NCBI RefSeq assembly: GCF_000243255.1
Contig: NZ_CM001436.1
Coordinates: forward strand, 1,514,957-1,578,956
Direction: 5' to 3'
DNA length: 64,000 nucleotides
Source: Methanoplanus limicola DSM 2279
Lineage (GTDB): Archaea > Halobacteriota > Methanomicrobia > Methanomicrobiales > Methanomicrobiaceae
The translations under genes and the position numbers were made by a program. Below the pieces are notes generated by a model. That model saw only the letters and a list, made by a program, of their open reading frames with translations. It made no database searches and was not told the origin of the DNA. Shown here in pieces: positions 7,758 through 17,696 of the stretch (positions within the stretch are counted from its first letter, which is position 1; each line of letters starts with the position of its first letter).

Positions 7758-10625
7758 GTGCCTATCATAAAACAGATGACTCCGTATGAGTATGAATACC
7801 CTGAAGTACGGATATTATTAATTGATGATGATTTATTATTCCTAAATGAAATAAATGAATTTCTTGAAAACTCAGAAGGAATAAACGCCATAGCAGTTTC
7901 AGATGCAGCCGAAACAGCTGAATTACTGTCAGGTAAGGATTATAATGTAATTATCCCGGATTACAGAATGACGGGAACGGAAAACACAGAATTTATAGAA
8001 TATTTACGGTTAAATAAGGAAAATATACCCTTTATTCTTTTTAAAAGTAAAGGGGACGATGCTGCGGGTATAGAGACAATTAACAGCCGTGCTGATTATT
8101 ATATTTTAATAAACCATGATGCTGAGGCACAGTTTAAAGTACCTGAATCAATAATCCGCAATATTTTTTCTGAATTACTTGCCGGAAAAATACTTCAGAG
8201 AAGACTTCTGTTAGAAAAAACAATATCAGATATTTCATCCCGTTTTGTCAACTTTAAGTCATTCAACTATGCCGTTGATAATTCTCTCTATGACTTAGGT
8301 GTTGTTACCTGTGCAGAATCTGTAAATCTTTTATTTTTTGATAATATCAATAATTCATATACTGTCACAAATTCATGGTTTAAAGATAATGCAGGCGGGA
8401 GAAAAGATATTTTTGTCACAATTCCGGAGAGTAAAATACCCCGGCTCTTAACAGAACTTAAAGCTGGTAAGTTTATTTATCTGCCTTCATTTGATACAGT
8501 TGCTGAAGAAGGTAAAAATGATTGTAAATATCTGTCTGGTTTTGGAATAAAATCGCTAATTTTTCTCCCGATATTAATTAATGATCGCCTTGAAGGATTT
8601 ATCTCTATTGAGAATTTTAAAGTATCAGCCGGATGCACAACCGGTAATATTGATATTCTGACAGTTGTAGCAGACATTTTTGGTGATGCAGTTGAAAGGC
8701 TGAGGAAGGATTCTTCACTTATTAAATCAAATAAGGAGCTAATCGCCTCAAATGAAACTCTTTCCGCAGCTGAGGAGGAGTTAAGGCAGCAGCTTGAAAT
8801 TCTTATGGAAGCACAGAAATTATTAATTGATAGTGAGGAAAAATACTGTCTTTTATTCAGGAATCTGAATTTCGGGTTTGCCCTCCATGAACTAATTACT
8901 GATATTGAAGGAAAGCCCTCTGATTATCGTTTTATAGAGGTAAATCCCGCTTTTGAGAAGATGACCGGGCTGAAAAATCATGATATTGCCGGAAAGAGAG
9001 TTCTTGAAGTGCTTCCCGGCACTGAGGATTACTGGATTGAAAGTTACGGTAAAGTTGCACTTACCGGAGAGCCGTTACTGATTGAGAAGTACAGCAATGA
9101 AATGTGCAAATATTTTTCAGTATCGGCATACTCACCCAAACCCGGATATTTTGCAACAATATTTCATGATGTGACTGATAAAAAGGAGGCTGAGATTAAG
9201 GCAGAGCAGCTTGGCAATATACTTGAAAATTCCCTGAATGAAATATATATATTTGATACAGGTACACTGAAATTTCAGCATGCCAATCGTGGTGCAAGGA
9301 TGAATATTGGCTATTCTGAAGAAGAACTGTCAAATATGACTCCTCTTGATTTGAAACCGGAATTTACTGCTGAATTATTTGAAGAACTTATTGCACCGCT
9401 TAAATCAGGTAAAGCGGAGTATGTGGACTTTATTACCATTCACAGAAGGAAAGACGGTTCATGTTATCCTGTTAAGGTGCACCTTCAGATAACAAAGTCC
9501 GGTGATAAAGAAGTTTTTGCTGCAATAATTATTGATATTACTGACAGGGTTGAATCTGAGCGTGAACTGGACAGGAGCAGATTCATTCTTAATGAAGCTC
9601 TGAGTGGCAGCCGGGCGGGACTGTGGGAGTATAATACTCAGAATGATATAATTAATGTTCAGTTTACTGATACATGGGAGGAAATATTGGGATATTCTGT
9701 GCAGGATTTTCCTGATATAACAAAATCCGGTATTAATTCAGAGACCTGGCTGAATCTGGTTCATCCGGATGATCTCAGTTATGTTAAAGAGGGATTAAAT
9801 GAATGTATCAGCGGAATTTCTGATTATTACGACACTGAGTACAGGATGAAGCATAAATCCGGCAGATGGGTCTGGGTGCATGCAAGGGGCCGGGTGAAAA
9901 AAACTGATGGTGGCGGAATTCCTCAGGTTATATATGGCACTCATGTAGATATTAGCGGTCGTAAAAGTGCTGAAGAAGCATTAAAGGTGAGTAATGATAA
10001 ATTAAAGATGCTCTCTGAGATCTCCCGCCATGATATTCTCAATCAGGTTACAGCGCTTAAAGTTTATGCGATGTTTTCAAGAGAGATCGTTCAGGATGAA
10101 TGCAGCAATCCAAAACTCGATGAGTTTTTGAGTAAGATTGAGAATGGTCTGAACATTGTGTTAAATCAGATCGATTTCTCACGGAATTACCAGAAACTTG
10201 GAATTGAGAATCCAAAGTGGTATGGGGTGTCAAAACTTATTGAAAACAGCATAACTGATGGCCTTCTTATCAGGGAACATTGTAAAGGACTTTTTATTTA
10301 TGCTGATCCTATGATTGAGATGGTGTTTAACAATCTCTTTGAAAATACTGTTCGTCATGGAATAAATCCGAATAATGTTAATATTTATTTTGAAGACAGA
10401 GATAACTGCTGCAAAATAATTTATGAAGATGACGGGGGCGGAATTCCGGATAAGAAGAAGGGGATGATCTTCAATCGCGGTTTTGGAGATAATACCGGCA
10501 TGGGACTATTTCTTGCAAGAGAGATACTCTCTATAACCGGAATTAAAATTGAAGAGAATGGTGTGTATGGATCTGGTGCAAGATTTGAAATGACTGTTCC
10601 TGATGGTGTGTGGAAAAGAGAGTGA
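7758..10625 (+). CDS. hybrid sensor histidine kinase (REC-GAF-PAS-PAS-PAS-HK)
   Basis: This 955-aa soluble kinase starts with a receiver domain (residues 15-130: acidic pair IDDD, phospho-acceptor Asp in IIPDYRM, Lys in FKSKG). A GAF domain (about 155-315), a coiled coil (325-360) and three PAS domains (365-480, 485-605, 610-740) follow. The phospho-acceptor is His in SRHDILNQ near 757, and the ATPase domain (850-955) has N box NNLFENTVRHG, EDDGGGIP and NTGMGLFLAREIL. The N-terminal receiver suggests it is driven by another kinase. No cognate regulator is adjacent. The start is GTG 7758; ATG 7776 is a possible alternative. Two paralogous cores lie at 17697 and 53695. Confidence 0.88.
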   Translation: MPIIKQMTPYEYEYPEVRILLIDDDLLFLNEINEFLENSEGINAIAVSDAAETAELLSGKDYNVIIPDYRMTGTENTEFIEYLRLNKENIPFILFKSKGDDAAGIETINSRADYYILINHDAEAQFKVPESIIRNIFSELLAGKILQRRLLLEKTISDISSRFVNFKSFNYAVDNSLYDLGVVTCAESVNLLFFDNINNSYTVTNSWFKDNAGGRKDIFVTIPESKIPRLLTELKAGKFIYLPSFDTVAEEGKNDCKYLSGFGIKSLIFLPILINDRLEGFISIENFKVSAGCTTGNIDILTVVADIFGDAVERLRKDSSLIKSNKELIASNETLSAAEEELRQQLEILMEAQKLLIDSEEKYCLLFRNLNFGFALHELITDIEGKPSDYRFIEVNPAFEKMTGLKNHDIAGKRVLEVLPGTEDYWIESYGKVALTGEPLLIEKYSNEMCKYFSVSAYSPKPGYFATIFHDVTDKKEAEIKAEQLGNILENSLNEIYIFDTGTLKFQHANRGARMNIGYSEEELSNMTPLDLKPEFTAELFEELIAPLKSGKAEYVDFITIHRRKDGSCYPVKVHLQITKSGDKEVFAAIIIDITDRVESERELDRSRFILNEALSGSRAGLWEYNTQNDIINVQFTDTWEEILGYSVQDFPDITKSGINSETWLNLVHPDDLSYVKEGLNECISGISDYYDTEYRMKHKSGRWVWVHARGRVKKTDGGGIPQVIYGTHVDISGRKSAEEALKVSNDKLKMLSEISRHDILNQVTALKVYAMFSREIVQDECSNPKLDEFLSKIENGLNIVLNQIDFSRNYQKLGIENPKWYGVSKLIENSITDGLLIREHCKGLFIYADPMIEMVFNNLFENTVRHGINPNNVNIYFEDRDNCCKIIYEDDGGGIPDKKKGMIFNRGFGDNTGMGLFLAREILSITGIKIEENGVYGSGARFEMTVPDGVWKRE

Positions 10626-10744
10626 AAGGTTTTTTGTATAGCAACAATATTTTTAATAACTGATATTTCGGGAAAATATAATTATTATATGTGTATTTAT
10701 TATTGTCAGTTATATTTTTCTGGTATTAGGTATAATTCAGAGTT

Positions 10745-11896
10745 ATGAAATCTGGGAGAAAGATTGCAGTTTCGCAGTCTTCAAAAGCAGGACTTCCTCC
10801 GGGAACATTACAGCATGTGGGTGAAAGGGATCCTGAACCAACAAATGTCCGTGTATTTGTATATGGGCCGGATTTTGCAGAAGAAAAAAACCCGGAATGC
10901 CTGGAGGAACTGTTCCGGATAAGAGATAGTAATATCTGGATAAATGTCTCCGGTCTTTTTAACCTTGAAGAAATAAAAAGAATTGGCGTTCTGCTCAGAC
11001 TTCATCCTTTAACCCTTGAAGATATTCTCAATACTAATCAGCGTCCTAAATATGAAGAGTTTGATGATTATATATTTCTGGTGCTGAAAAATATCCGGAA
11101 TAATGGTGTTTACAATAATTTTAATGATTCTGTCAAAAATGAAAATAATAATGGTGCTGCAATAAATTATTTTTCCGGAGATCTGTTACGGCAGGATAAC
11201 AGTATCTCCTCCGGTCAGGTTAGCATTATTCTTGGCGAAGGGGTTGTCTGTTCTTTTGAAGAAGCCGGTAGTGATCTCTTTGATAGTATTGTAAAAAGAC
11301 TTTTTGACAGTAAAAGCCGTATCAGAAAGTACGGTTCTGATTATCTTATGTATGCACTTACAGACTGTATTGTTGACAGATATTTTGCTGTGTTTGAAAA
11401 TATAGGGGAGTATATCGAGGATCTTGAAGGAAGGATTATTGAAGAGGGTGATGACGGGGTGATGGAGGAGATATATGCACTTAAAAGAAATTTATTATTT
11501 ATACGGAAACAGATATGGCCTGTCAGGGAGGCAGTGTCAGGAATTATCAGGAATCAACCGGAATTAATATCTGAGAAGATTATCGTTTATCTCAATGATG
11601 TCTCAGATCATCTCCATCAGCTGAATGACATTCTTGAATCATACAGGGAGATGTCAACCGGATTTTATGAGATTTATCTCTCCACCCTGAGCAACCGGAT
11701 GAATGAGGTCATGAAGGTTCTGACCATTATTGCAACAATATTTATTCCTCTGACTTTCATTGCCGGAATTTATGGTATGAATTTTGTTTACATGCCTGAA
11801 CTTGCGTGGGAGCATGGTTATCCATCTGCAATTATTGTGATGCTTGGAACTGCTCTTCTTATGCTTGTTTATTTCAGGAAAAAGAAGTGGATCTGA
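10745..11896 (+). CDS. corA: CorA-family divalent cation (Mg2+/Co2+) transporter
   Basis: This 383-aa protein has the CorA plan: a long cytoplasmic N-terminal domain (with HPLTLEDILNTNQRPKYEEF, a strongly conserved element) and two C-terminal membrane helices. The first helix ends in the signature GMN (AGIYGMNFVYMPEL, about residues 342-355), which forms the selectivity filter. The second helix is followed by the basic tail FRKKKWI. An insertion near residues 125-150 (NGVYNNFNDSVKNENNNGAA) is Asn-rich and probably a loop. It acts as a pentamer in the plasma membrane. It is single, with no operon partner. Confidence 0.93.
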   Translation: MKSGRKIAVSQSSKAGLPPGTLQHVGERDPEPTNVRVFVYGPDFAEEKNPECLEELFRIRDSNIWINVSGLFNLEEIKRIGVLLRLHPLTLEDILNTNQRPKYEEFDDYIFLVLKNIRNNGVYNNFNDSVKNENNNGAAINYFSGDLLRQDNSISSGQVSIILGEGVVCSFEEAGSDLFDSIVKRLFDSKSRIRKYGSDYLMYALTDCIVDRYFAVFENIGEYIEDLEGRIIEEGDDGVMEEIYALKRNLLFIRKQIWPVREAVSGIIRNQPELISEKIIVYLNDVSDHLHQLNDILESYREMSTGFYEIYLSTLSNRMNEVMKVLTIIATIFIPLTFIAGIYGMNFVYMPELAWEHGYPSAIIVMLGTALLMLVYFRKKKWI

Positions 11897-12009
11897 CGGG
11901 TTTAACTTTTATTGGCATGAATTAGTTTTTATGGGATATTTTTTTATATCGGGCGGATTTTTGCGGCTTAAATCTGTTTTGGGGGCATATGGATTTATTT
12001 TGTTATCCC

Positions 12010-12933
12010 TCAGCTTTCTGCTGTTTTTTTGGTGAGATTTTTTATTTTGTCCTCCAGATTTTTGCACTTACTGATATCTCTGATGTTATCCATATTATCA
12101 GCCAGTACTCTTCCTGAATATCTTATTTTGGCGTTTGCAAAGAATGCCTCTATTACCGGCAGGAGATGATCGAAATTTGACTTTCCTTTTCTTCCGGCAA
12201 CTGAAAAGAGAAGTCCTTTGATCTCTTTCTTCTGTTTGTTTACATTTCTGTTATTTCCTGAAGGTTCTGTGATTTGCAGACCTCTAATTCCTGCAATTTT
12301 GTTCATGGCGTGATATGACTGAAAGCGGTCAATGCAGATTTTAATTCCGGCCGGTACTGTATCTGTGTAAACAGGTGTGCAGACTATTAGCAGGGATGAA
12401 TTTTTTACGGAGCCGATAATTTCATCCATTTCATCTTTAAATGTGCAGCACCCATAATTGTAGCACTGATAGCAGCCTATGCAGGGATGAATGATCATGT
12501 CATCCGGGAATATGATTTTACATGATAATCCGGACGACTCCAGTGTTTCTTTTACCCATCCTGAAATAATGGCGCAGTTCCCGTCAGGACGTGGACTTCC
12601 CTGGATGATAACTGCATCTTTTGAGTCTGTTTCTGGTCTTTCTCTTCTCTTTCTCTTATTATATTCGTTTTTCTCCAGATATTCTATATATTCCTCCGGT
12701 TCATTTTCTATTCCTTCCATCCACACCGAATAAAGTTTACATGCAGTTTGATCTGCACTGTAAGGTACAGTTGGTGAATATTCGTATGTGTTGGTCCGGA
12801 ATTCTGCCAGAACATTTCCTGATGAACTGAGGGTGAGTACATACAGGTACATCTCAGGGTACATAGCAGTCAGGTTATATCTTTTAAGAATGAGGGAATA
12901 CCGGATATTGTTCTTTACAAAGTCATTTTTCAT
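12010..12933 (-). CDS. flavodoxin-like NAD(P)H-dependent FMN reductase / iron-sulfur flavoprotein relative
   Basis: The C-terminal 200 residues form a flavodoxin-like fold of the NADPH-dependent FMN reductase type: IIQGSPRPDGNC binds FMN phosphate, CIGCYQCYNYGCC is the cysteine cluster typical of iron-sulfur flavoproteins, and CTPVYTDTVPAGIKICIDR binds the flavin ring. Such proteins shuttle electrons or reduce quinone-like compounds. The first 90 residues are an extra domain, beta-rich by appearance, that I do not recognise. The longest frame begins at a GTG (12957); ATG 12933 (MKNDF) has GGAATCC upstream and is preferred. Transcribed in the same direction as recQ but 400 bp away from it. Confidence 0.82.
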   Translation of the reverse strand: MKNDFVKNNIRYSLILKRYNLTAMYPEMYLYVLTLSSSGNVLAEFRTNTYEYSPTVPYSADQTACKLYSVWMEGIENEPEEYIEYLEKNEYNKRKRRERPETDSKDAVIIQGSPRPDGNCAIISGWVKETLESSGLSCKIIFPDDMIIHPCIGCYQCYNYGCCTFKDEMDEIIGSVKNSSLLIVCTPVYTDTVPAGIKICIDRFQSYHAMNKIAGIRGLQITEPSGNNRNVNKQKKEIKGLLFSVAGRKGKSNFDHLLPVIEAFFANAKIRYSGRVLADNMDNIRDISKCKNLEDKIKNLTKKTAES

Positions 12934-13338
12934 CAGGATTCCGGATGTAAGCAGCACATGAGTTACTGGGGACTGCTGATAATATATAGTTTCAGGATAT
13001 TTCGCGATGTTTTATTTTTTGGCCGGAGTTTTATTTATTATTGGAGTATAGATTTTATCTGACTGTTACAGTTTAGTATATTTAAATTTACTGCCTGCTT
13101 TTTCAGCTGATTATTTATCTGAACTTATTTTGTTCTCCGGATGTGCGGTTTATGAATTTATCTGGTGTGTATTGGACCTGTTCAGGTTCTGAAAAAACTG
13201 TAAATGATCTTCTCTAAGAGATCATCCTGAACTGAAGATTAATGCTCAATATCTCCTATGAAATATCTGTTCCGGTCATCTTGAATGTTTCATTATTATC
13301 TGTGTGAAAGCAGAATTGCCGGCACATTAGTGACTTTT
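12934..13338. other. intergenic region with a weak hairpin
   Basis: This 405-bp stretch separates recQ from the flavodoxin-like gene on the same strand. It has no convincing gene. An imperfect palindrome (TGATCT ... AGATCA, about 13204-13223) could be a transcription stop for recQ or an operator; the evidence is slight. Confidence 0.35.
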
Positions 13339-16300
13339 TTAGCAGTATCTGTAATAATATTCCACGTAGGCACTGTGTGCCTTTCTTTTTACAGAAATGG
13401 ATTCATCCTTCATCAGGTCACAGATTGCATCTGCCATTAATATATAACAGGTTTTTCCAATCCATTCTGCTGCAAGGGCACGGATTTCAGGTGAGGGATC
13501 ATATGCGTACCGGGAAAATAACGGGCACAATTCCGGGGATGAAATTCCGTATGCTGCATATGCAACTGCTTTTCTGATTGTTTCAGATTCGTTCCCGCTG
13601 AAAATTTCAATGTATTCGTGAATTTTCGTCCTGTCAATACTTATTAGTGCTTCAATTGCTCTTCCTTTGAGGCTTTCATCCTGACAGTCAAGATATTTTT
13701 CAATGAATTCGGTTGATTCATCGCTGCCGATATTTCCCAGTGCAGATATAATTTCACCATCCGTTTTCTCACTCCTGCCTGATATTTTTACAAGATGTCT
13801 TATTGCAGAATTATTTTTCCTTCTTCCAAGTGCCTTTATGGCAGAACTGACCTCCGTTTCGTCTGATGAGGTTAATTTTTCTATGAGGTACCTGAAGGTG
13901 TTTGTGTCAGTGCAGCCTCCCATAAAACAGATGATCTCATTTCTGATCTCAGGAATTGCAGCAAATTCCATAATATTACTTCTGATTCTCTCAGGATCAT
14001 TGTTTGCCAGTGCTGAAAATGAATAACTGATAACTCTTGAATCTTCCTCTTCAGATATGCACTTCTCAAGAAATTCTGTGTTATCCGGAGAGTACATATT
14101 TTTAAGGCTCCTTAATATCATCAGTTTTATCTGTCTGCTGTCCTCAGCACTGAAAATTTCTCTGAGAACGATAATTGTTTTTTCTGAACCGGATGTTATA
14201 AGCTGCTTTATAAATGCCCTTTTAGCGTTATATTTGAGGGACTGATATGAACTGATATCAAAGTCTCCGGTAACTCCCGGGTAAAGAGCGGAGCATAGAT
14301 CTGACATATTATAGTCATAAGGTATTTTTTGGCCGGGCCTGTTTTTGTCATTATTTTTAACCCGGAAACTTTCACCATTGATTCTGCCTGCAATGGTGAT
14401 TATTGTGCTATAATAATCTGCAAGTGTGTACAATGACAGTTCATAATTCAGTTCTTCAGGTTCAGTACCTAAATAAAGGGCATCAATCATTATCTCTGAA
14501 ATTTCCGGGGAGAAAGTTGAATCCAATCCGTTTATTAACTCTTCCGGAATTTTATGGTCGCCTGATATCATGAGCGGGATTATATGCCCAAGTATAGTTT
14601 CTTTTTCAAACCCTGTTAATAATATAATTTGCGGGATGTCGTAATCCATTTTCAGAAGTTCAAGTGTATCTGATACATTTTTGTGCATTCTGAGAAGTTT
14701 TGGTTCATACTTCCCAAGGTAATCATTGATCCAGTGTTCTTTCGTTTCTGAAAATTCATATGATATTTCATCTGAATCATTTTTATGTGGTGAATCGGTA
14801 TTGTCTTCAAAAGAATAATTCCGGTTCTTTTCTTCCGGCGCTTTTGCATCTGCCGTGGAAATAGAGGTTATTCCTTCTGAATGAATATCTATGTTGGAAA
14901 TTTCGTGTTCACGGGTTATTTCAGAACCTGAATAATTATTGATATTAAAGATGCGGTTGCCGTTACCGCAGTTATCTTCATTTGAACATGCAGAACTATC
15001 TTTTTTTCTACAATATGCTGCTATTTCTTCCAGGTACAGCTCTCCAAACTCATCCACCCTGTTTTTACTAAAACCACCTATTCTGTATAATTCATCTCTG
15101 GTTTCTGGCAGAGTTGCGGCCATATTTTTAAGTGCTACTGTCGGGCAGATATTAAATGATATTACCCTCATTTCAGTGGATATCTTTTCTGTCAGCCTCT
15201 TCAGGTTGTCAAGAAGTTCCGGATCATAACTGATTTCACTTCTCTTTTCAGACATTGTCTGAAATGCAGGCATATATCTGTTGTTTCTTTTTCTGAGGAA
15301 TATTTTTGTGTCTTCGTCCTCAATTTCACGGCTCTTCCCGCATATGCTTAATAGCAGGAATTTCTCATCAGTCCATTCAAAGTATCCCTGCGAGACCAGT
15401 TCATAGATATAGCTCTTAAGCTCATCTTTACCATAAGCTGAACCTTTGTTATAGGAATTAAGTCGGTCACGATTGAATTTCAGAATGTCCTTATTTTTTG
15501 ACCCCTTAAGAATATCTGCAATCTGTCCGGCTGATGATTTACCTCTTAACTCCCTGAGGCAGTTATATACCAGATTTGCAACATCTTTGCCGTTTATTTT
15601 TTCAGGCCTGTTTATGCAGTTGTCGCATCCGGGGCAGGGTTCTTCATTATAATCTTCTCCAAAATAACTGAGTAGATATTTTCTCCTGCACTGTGAGGTT
15701 TCACAGAAGTTAATCAGGTCGTTAATTCTCTTCATTGCAATTGATCTGCGCCCTGAATTTCCGGAATTTTCTTCATAGACCATATTTCTGATCTTTGAGA
15801 AGTCACCAAGTGAATAAAAGAAGATGCAGTCGCTGTTTTCCCGGTCACGTCCTGCACGTCCGGTTTCCTGATAATAGGATTCAAGATCTTTGGGAGGATC
15901 GTAATGAATTACAAATCTTATGTCCGGCTTATCAACTCCCATTCCGAATGCGACAGTTGAACAGATGATTGGAGTTTTTCCATAGAGGAACTCTTCCTGC
16001 GTCTCTCTTTTTACATCCTCCTGAAGATTTGCATGGAATGGCTTTGCATTAAATCCGTTATTCCGGAGAAATCCGGCAATTTCTTCTGTTGTTTTTCTTG
16101 AAAGGCAGTATATAATTCCGCAGGAACCGTGATTTTCATTTAAGTATTGCAATATCTGTTCTTTCGCTTTTTTCTTCTCTTTTACGTAATAATACAGATT
16201 TTCCCGGTTAAAACTTCCCACATAGACGTTTGGATCTCTCAATTCAAGTTGTTTTATGATGTCATTTCGCACTTCAGGAATTGCTGTAGCAGTCAGCGCT

Positions 16301-16803
16301 ATTATAGGAACATCCGGAAAAGTATCTCTTAATACCCGGATTTCGCGGTATTCCGGCCTGAAATTATGCCCCCACATTGAGATGCAGTGTGCTTCGTCAA
16401 CCGCAATCAGTGAGATCTTCAGTTTCTTTAAAAAACTGATAAAATCATTGTTTGTCACTCGTTCGGGTGAAACAAAAAGTATCTTTATCTCCTGATTTTC
16501 TGCTCTTTTTTTGATTTCCCAATGTTTTCCATAGTTTGAGCTGTTTATTGTCGCAACCGGAATCCCGTTTATCTTCAGGTTATCAACCTGATCTTTCATT
16601 AATGCCTTTAATGGTGATATTACAAGTGTTATGCCATCCAGAAGCAGTGCCGGTAATTGATAGCATATAGATTTGCCACTCCCGGTGGCTAAAATACCAA
16701 GTGTGTCCCTGCCATTTAATATATCATCAATTATTTTCTTTTGAAAAGGCAGAAATTCACTGTGGCCAAATTTTTCTTTTAAAATGTCTTCAGGGGATGG
16801 CAT
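13339..16803 (-). CDS. recQ: RecQ-family DNA helicase with C-terminal HEAT repeats
   Basis: This 1154-aa protein is a 3'-5' DNA helicase of the RecQ family. The helicase core has Walker A ATGSGKS (about 36-50), DEAHCISMWGHNFRPEY (about 135), and QETGRAGRDR. The zinc site follows in CETSQCRRKYLL...CPGCDNC, then an RQC winged helix, an HRDC domain (about 510-590), an acidic low-complexity linker, and an HTH_40-like segment (DIPQIILLTGFEKETI). The last 300 residues are HEAT repeats (for example SAIKALGRRKNNSAIRHLVKI), a scaffold not normally found in RecQ. ATG 16803 (MPSPEDIL) is chosen over ATG 16836 because it aligns with RecQ N termini. Confidence 0.88.
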   Translation of the reverse strand: MPSPEDILKEKFGHSEFLPFQKKIIDDILNGRDTLGILATGSGKSICYQLPALLLDGITLVISPLKALMKDQVDNLKINGIPVATINSSNYGKHWEIKKRAENQEIKILFVSPERVTNNDFISFLKKLKISLIAVDEAHCISMWGHNFRPEYREIRVLRDTFPDVPIIALTATAIPEVRNDIIKQLELRDPNVYVGSFNRENLYYYVKEKKKAKEQILQYLNENHGSCGIIYCLSRKTTEEIAGFLRNNGFNAKPFHANLQEDVKRETQEEFLYGKTPIICSTVAFGMGVDKPDIRFVIHYDPPKDLESYYQETGRAGRDRENSDCIFFYSLGDFSKIRNMVYEENSGNSGRRSIAMKRINDLINFCETSQCRRKYLLSYFGEDYNEEPCPGCDNCINRPEKINGKDVANLVYNCLRELRGKSSAGQIADILKGSKNKDILKFNRDRLNSYNKGSAYGKDELKSYIYELVSQGYFEWTDEKFLLLSICGKSREIEDEDTKIFLRKRNNRYMPAFQTMSEKRSEISYDPELLDNLKRLTEKISTEMRVISFNICPTVALKNMAATLPETRDELYRIGGFSKNRVDEFGELYLEEIAAYCRKKDSSACSNEDNCGNGNRIFNINNYSGSEITREHEISNIDIHSEGITSISTADAKAPEEKNRNYSFEDNTDSPHKNDSDEISYEFSETKEHWINDYLGKYEPKLLRMHKNVSDTLELLKMDYDIPQIILLTGFEKETILGHIIPLMISGDHKIPEELINGLDSTFSPEISEIMIDALYLGTEPEELNYELSLYTLADYYSTIITIAGRINGESFRVKNNDKNRPGQKIPYDYNMSDLCSALYPGVTGDFDISSYQSLKYNAKRAFIKQLITSGSEKTIIVLREIFSAEDSRQIKLMILRSLKNMYSPDNTEFLEKCISEEEDSRVISYSFSALANNDPERIRSNIMEFAAIPEIRNEIICFMGGCTDTNTFRYLIEKLTSSDETEVSSAIKALGRRKNNSAIRHLVKISGRSEKTDGEIISALGNIGSDESTEFIEKYLDCQDESLKGRAIEALISIDRTKIHEYIEIFSGNESETIRKAVAYAAYGISSPELCPLFSRYAYDPSPEIRALAAEWIGKTCYILMADAICDLMKDESISVKRKAHSAYVEYYYRYC

Positions 16804-17232
16804 AATTATACTTTTTAGTTTGGTAAAATAAGGCATATATTCATAGCGAAATGTCCCCGATAAATATTGAAAATTTAATTATACCGGATGATTGATAATC
16901 AGGACTGCTAATTATAGTGCACTGGATAATATTTTGGGATAATTAAACTGTAACAGAGATTATTCCAAAATATGCACTTATACCGCATTTCATAGTAATA
17001 AGCAAACTTTACGGACCATTCCGGAAAGTTCTGCATTGTGCTATATCAGGGTGCAGCTATCAGATAGTTTCCTGATTAAAGATTTGGATGCTTCGATTTA
17101 CTGAACGAATAAGATCTGCATTTGAGCTTTTAAAAAGTGACTACTGAGCAAAGGCCCAAATATGATGGATAAAAAATAGAAGTTTTCATGAAGTGCTATC
17201 CGGATATATGCTATTATATGGATTTCTTTTCT
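16804..17232. other. non-coding gap
   Basis: About 430 bp upstream of recQ and downstream of the small gene at 17233. I see no gene or RNA fold. The recQ promoter should lie within the first 60 bp; the A/T stretch near 16860-16880 is a candidate but is not distinctive. Confidence 0.4.
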
Positions 17233-17430
17233 TTATTTTTTCCGGTAAACATTAACCCCTATTTTAATATCCTCATTATCGGGAAGGGAAATATTTCCTT
17301 CCGTTGATGCAATTGTGATCGATTTTCCGGATTTTGACTCCCCATAGTCTTTTGAAATATCTATCTTCATAGTCAGAATATTTCCATCAACAGTCATTTC
17401 AATATTTTTCATTGATTTCATATTGCTCAT
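17233..17430 (-). CDS. small conserved-looking protein, unknown function
   Basis: This 65-aa protein has an ordered pattern with no low complexity: MKNIEMTVDGNILTMKIDIS, then KDYGESKSGKSITIASTEGN, ending KIGVNVYRKK. It looks like a beta-strand-rich domain similar to short proteins I have seen in other methanogens and some bacteria, with the SKSGKSITIASTEGN element as the hallmark. No function is known to me. Three ATG codons lie close together (residues 1, 4, 7), so the exact start is open. A tandem repeat lies just upstream. Confidence 0.65.
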   Translation of the reverse strand: MSNMKSMKNIEMTVDGNILTMKIDISKDYGESKSGKSITIASTEGNISLPDNEDIKIGVNVYRKK

Positions 17431-17473
17431 TGACTTTAAAAGATTTATGATATTTATGTGACTGCTATTATAT

Positions 17474-17611
17474 GATCTGAGAACCGGTATAATTATGATC
17501 TGAGAACCGGTATAATTATGATCTGAGAACCGGTATAATTATGATCTGAGAACCGGTATAATTATGATCTGAGAACCGGTATAATTATGATCTGAGAACC
17601 GGTATAATTAT
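17474..17611. repeat. 23-bp tandem repeat, six copies
   Basis: Six head-to-tail units of exactly 23 bp begin at 17474, 17497, 17520, 17543, 17566 and 17589. Each unit starts GATCTGAGAACC, contains the palindrome ACCGGT and ends in an AT-rich TATAATTAT stretch. The copies look identical, and a decayed seventh begins at 17612 (GTTCTGTGAG). There are no spacers, so it is not a CRISPR. It sits between the divergent genes at 17430 and 17697, where it could be an iterated binding site or a recent slippage expansion. Confidence 0.95.
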
Positions 17612-17696
17612 GTTCTGTGAGATATATCTTGTCTGGTTTAATTAAATTCACAAGAACTAAATATTCTTGCGATATAATTGCCTATTATAATTAATT

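Noticed and set aside
11844-12035. Small frame overlapping the end of corA
   Set aside because: It shares the corA coding sequence in another frame, is Phe/Leu-rich, and runs into the convergent flavodoxin gene.
17474-17611. Possible CRISPR array
   Set aside because: The repeats are directly adjacent with a 23-bp period and no spacers, and no cas gene is in the window.
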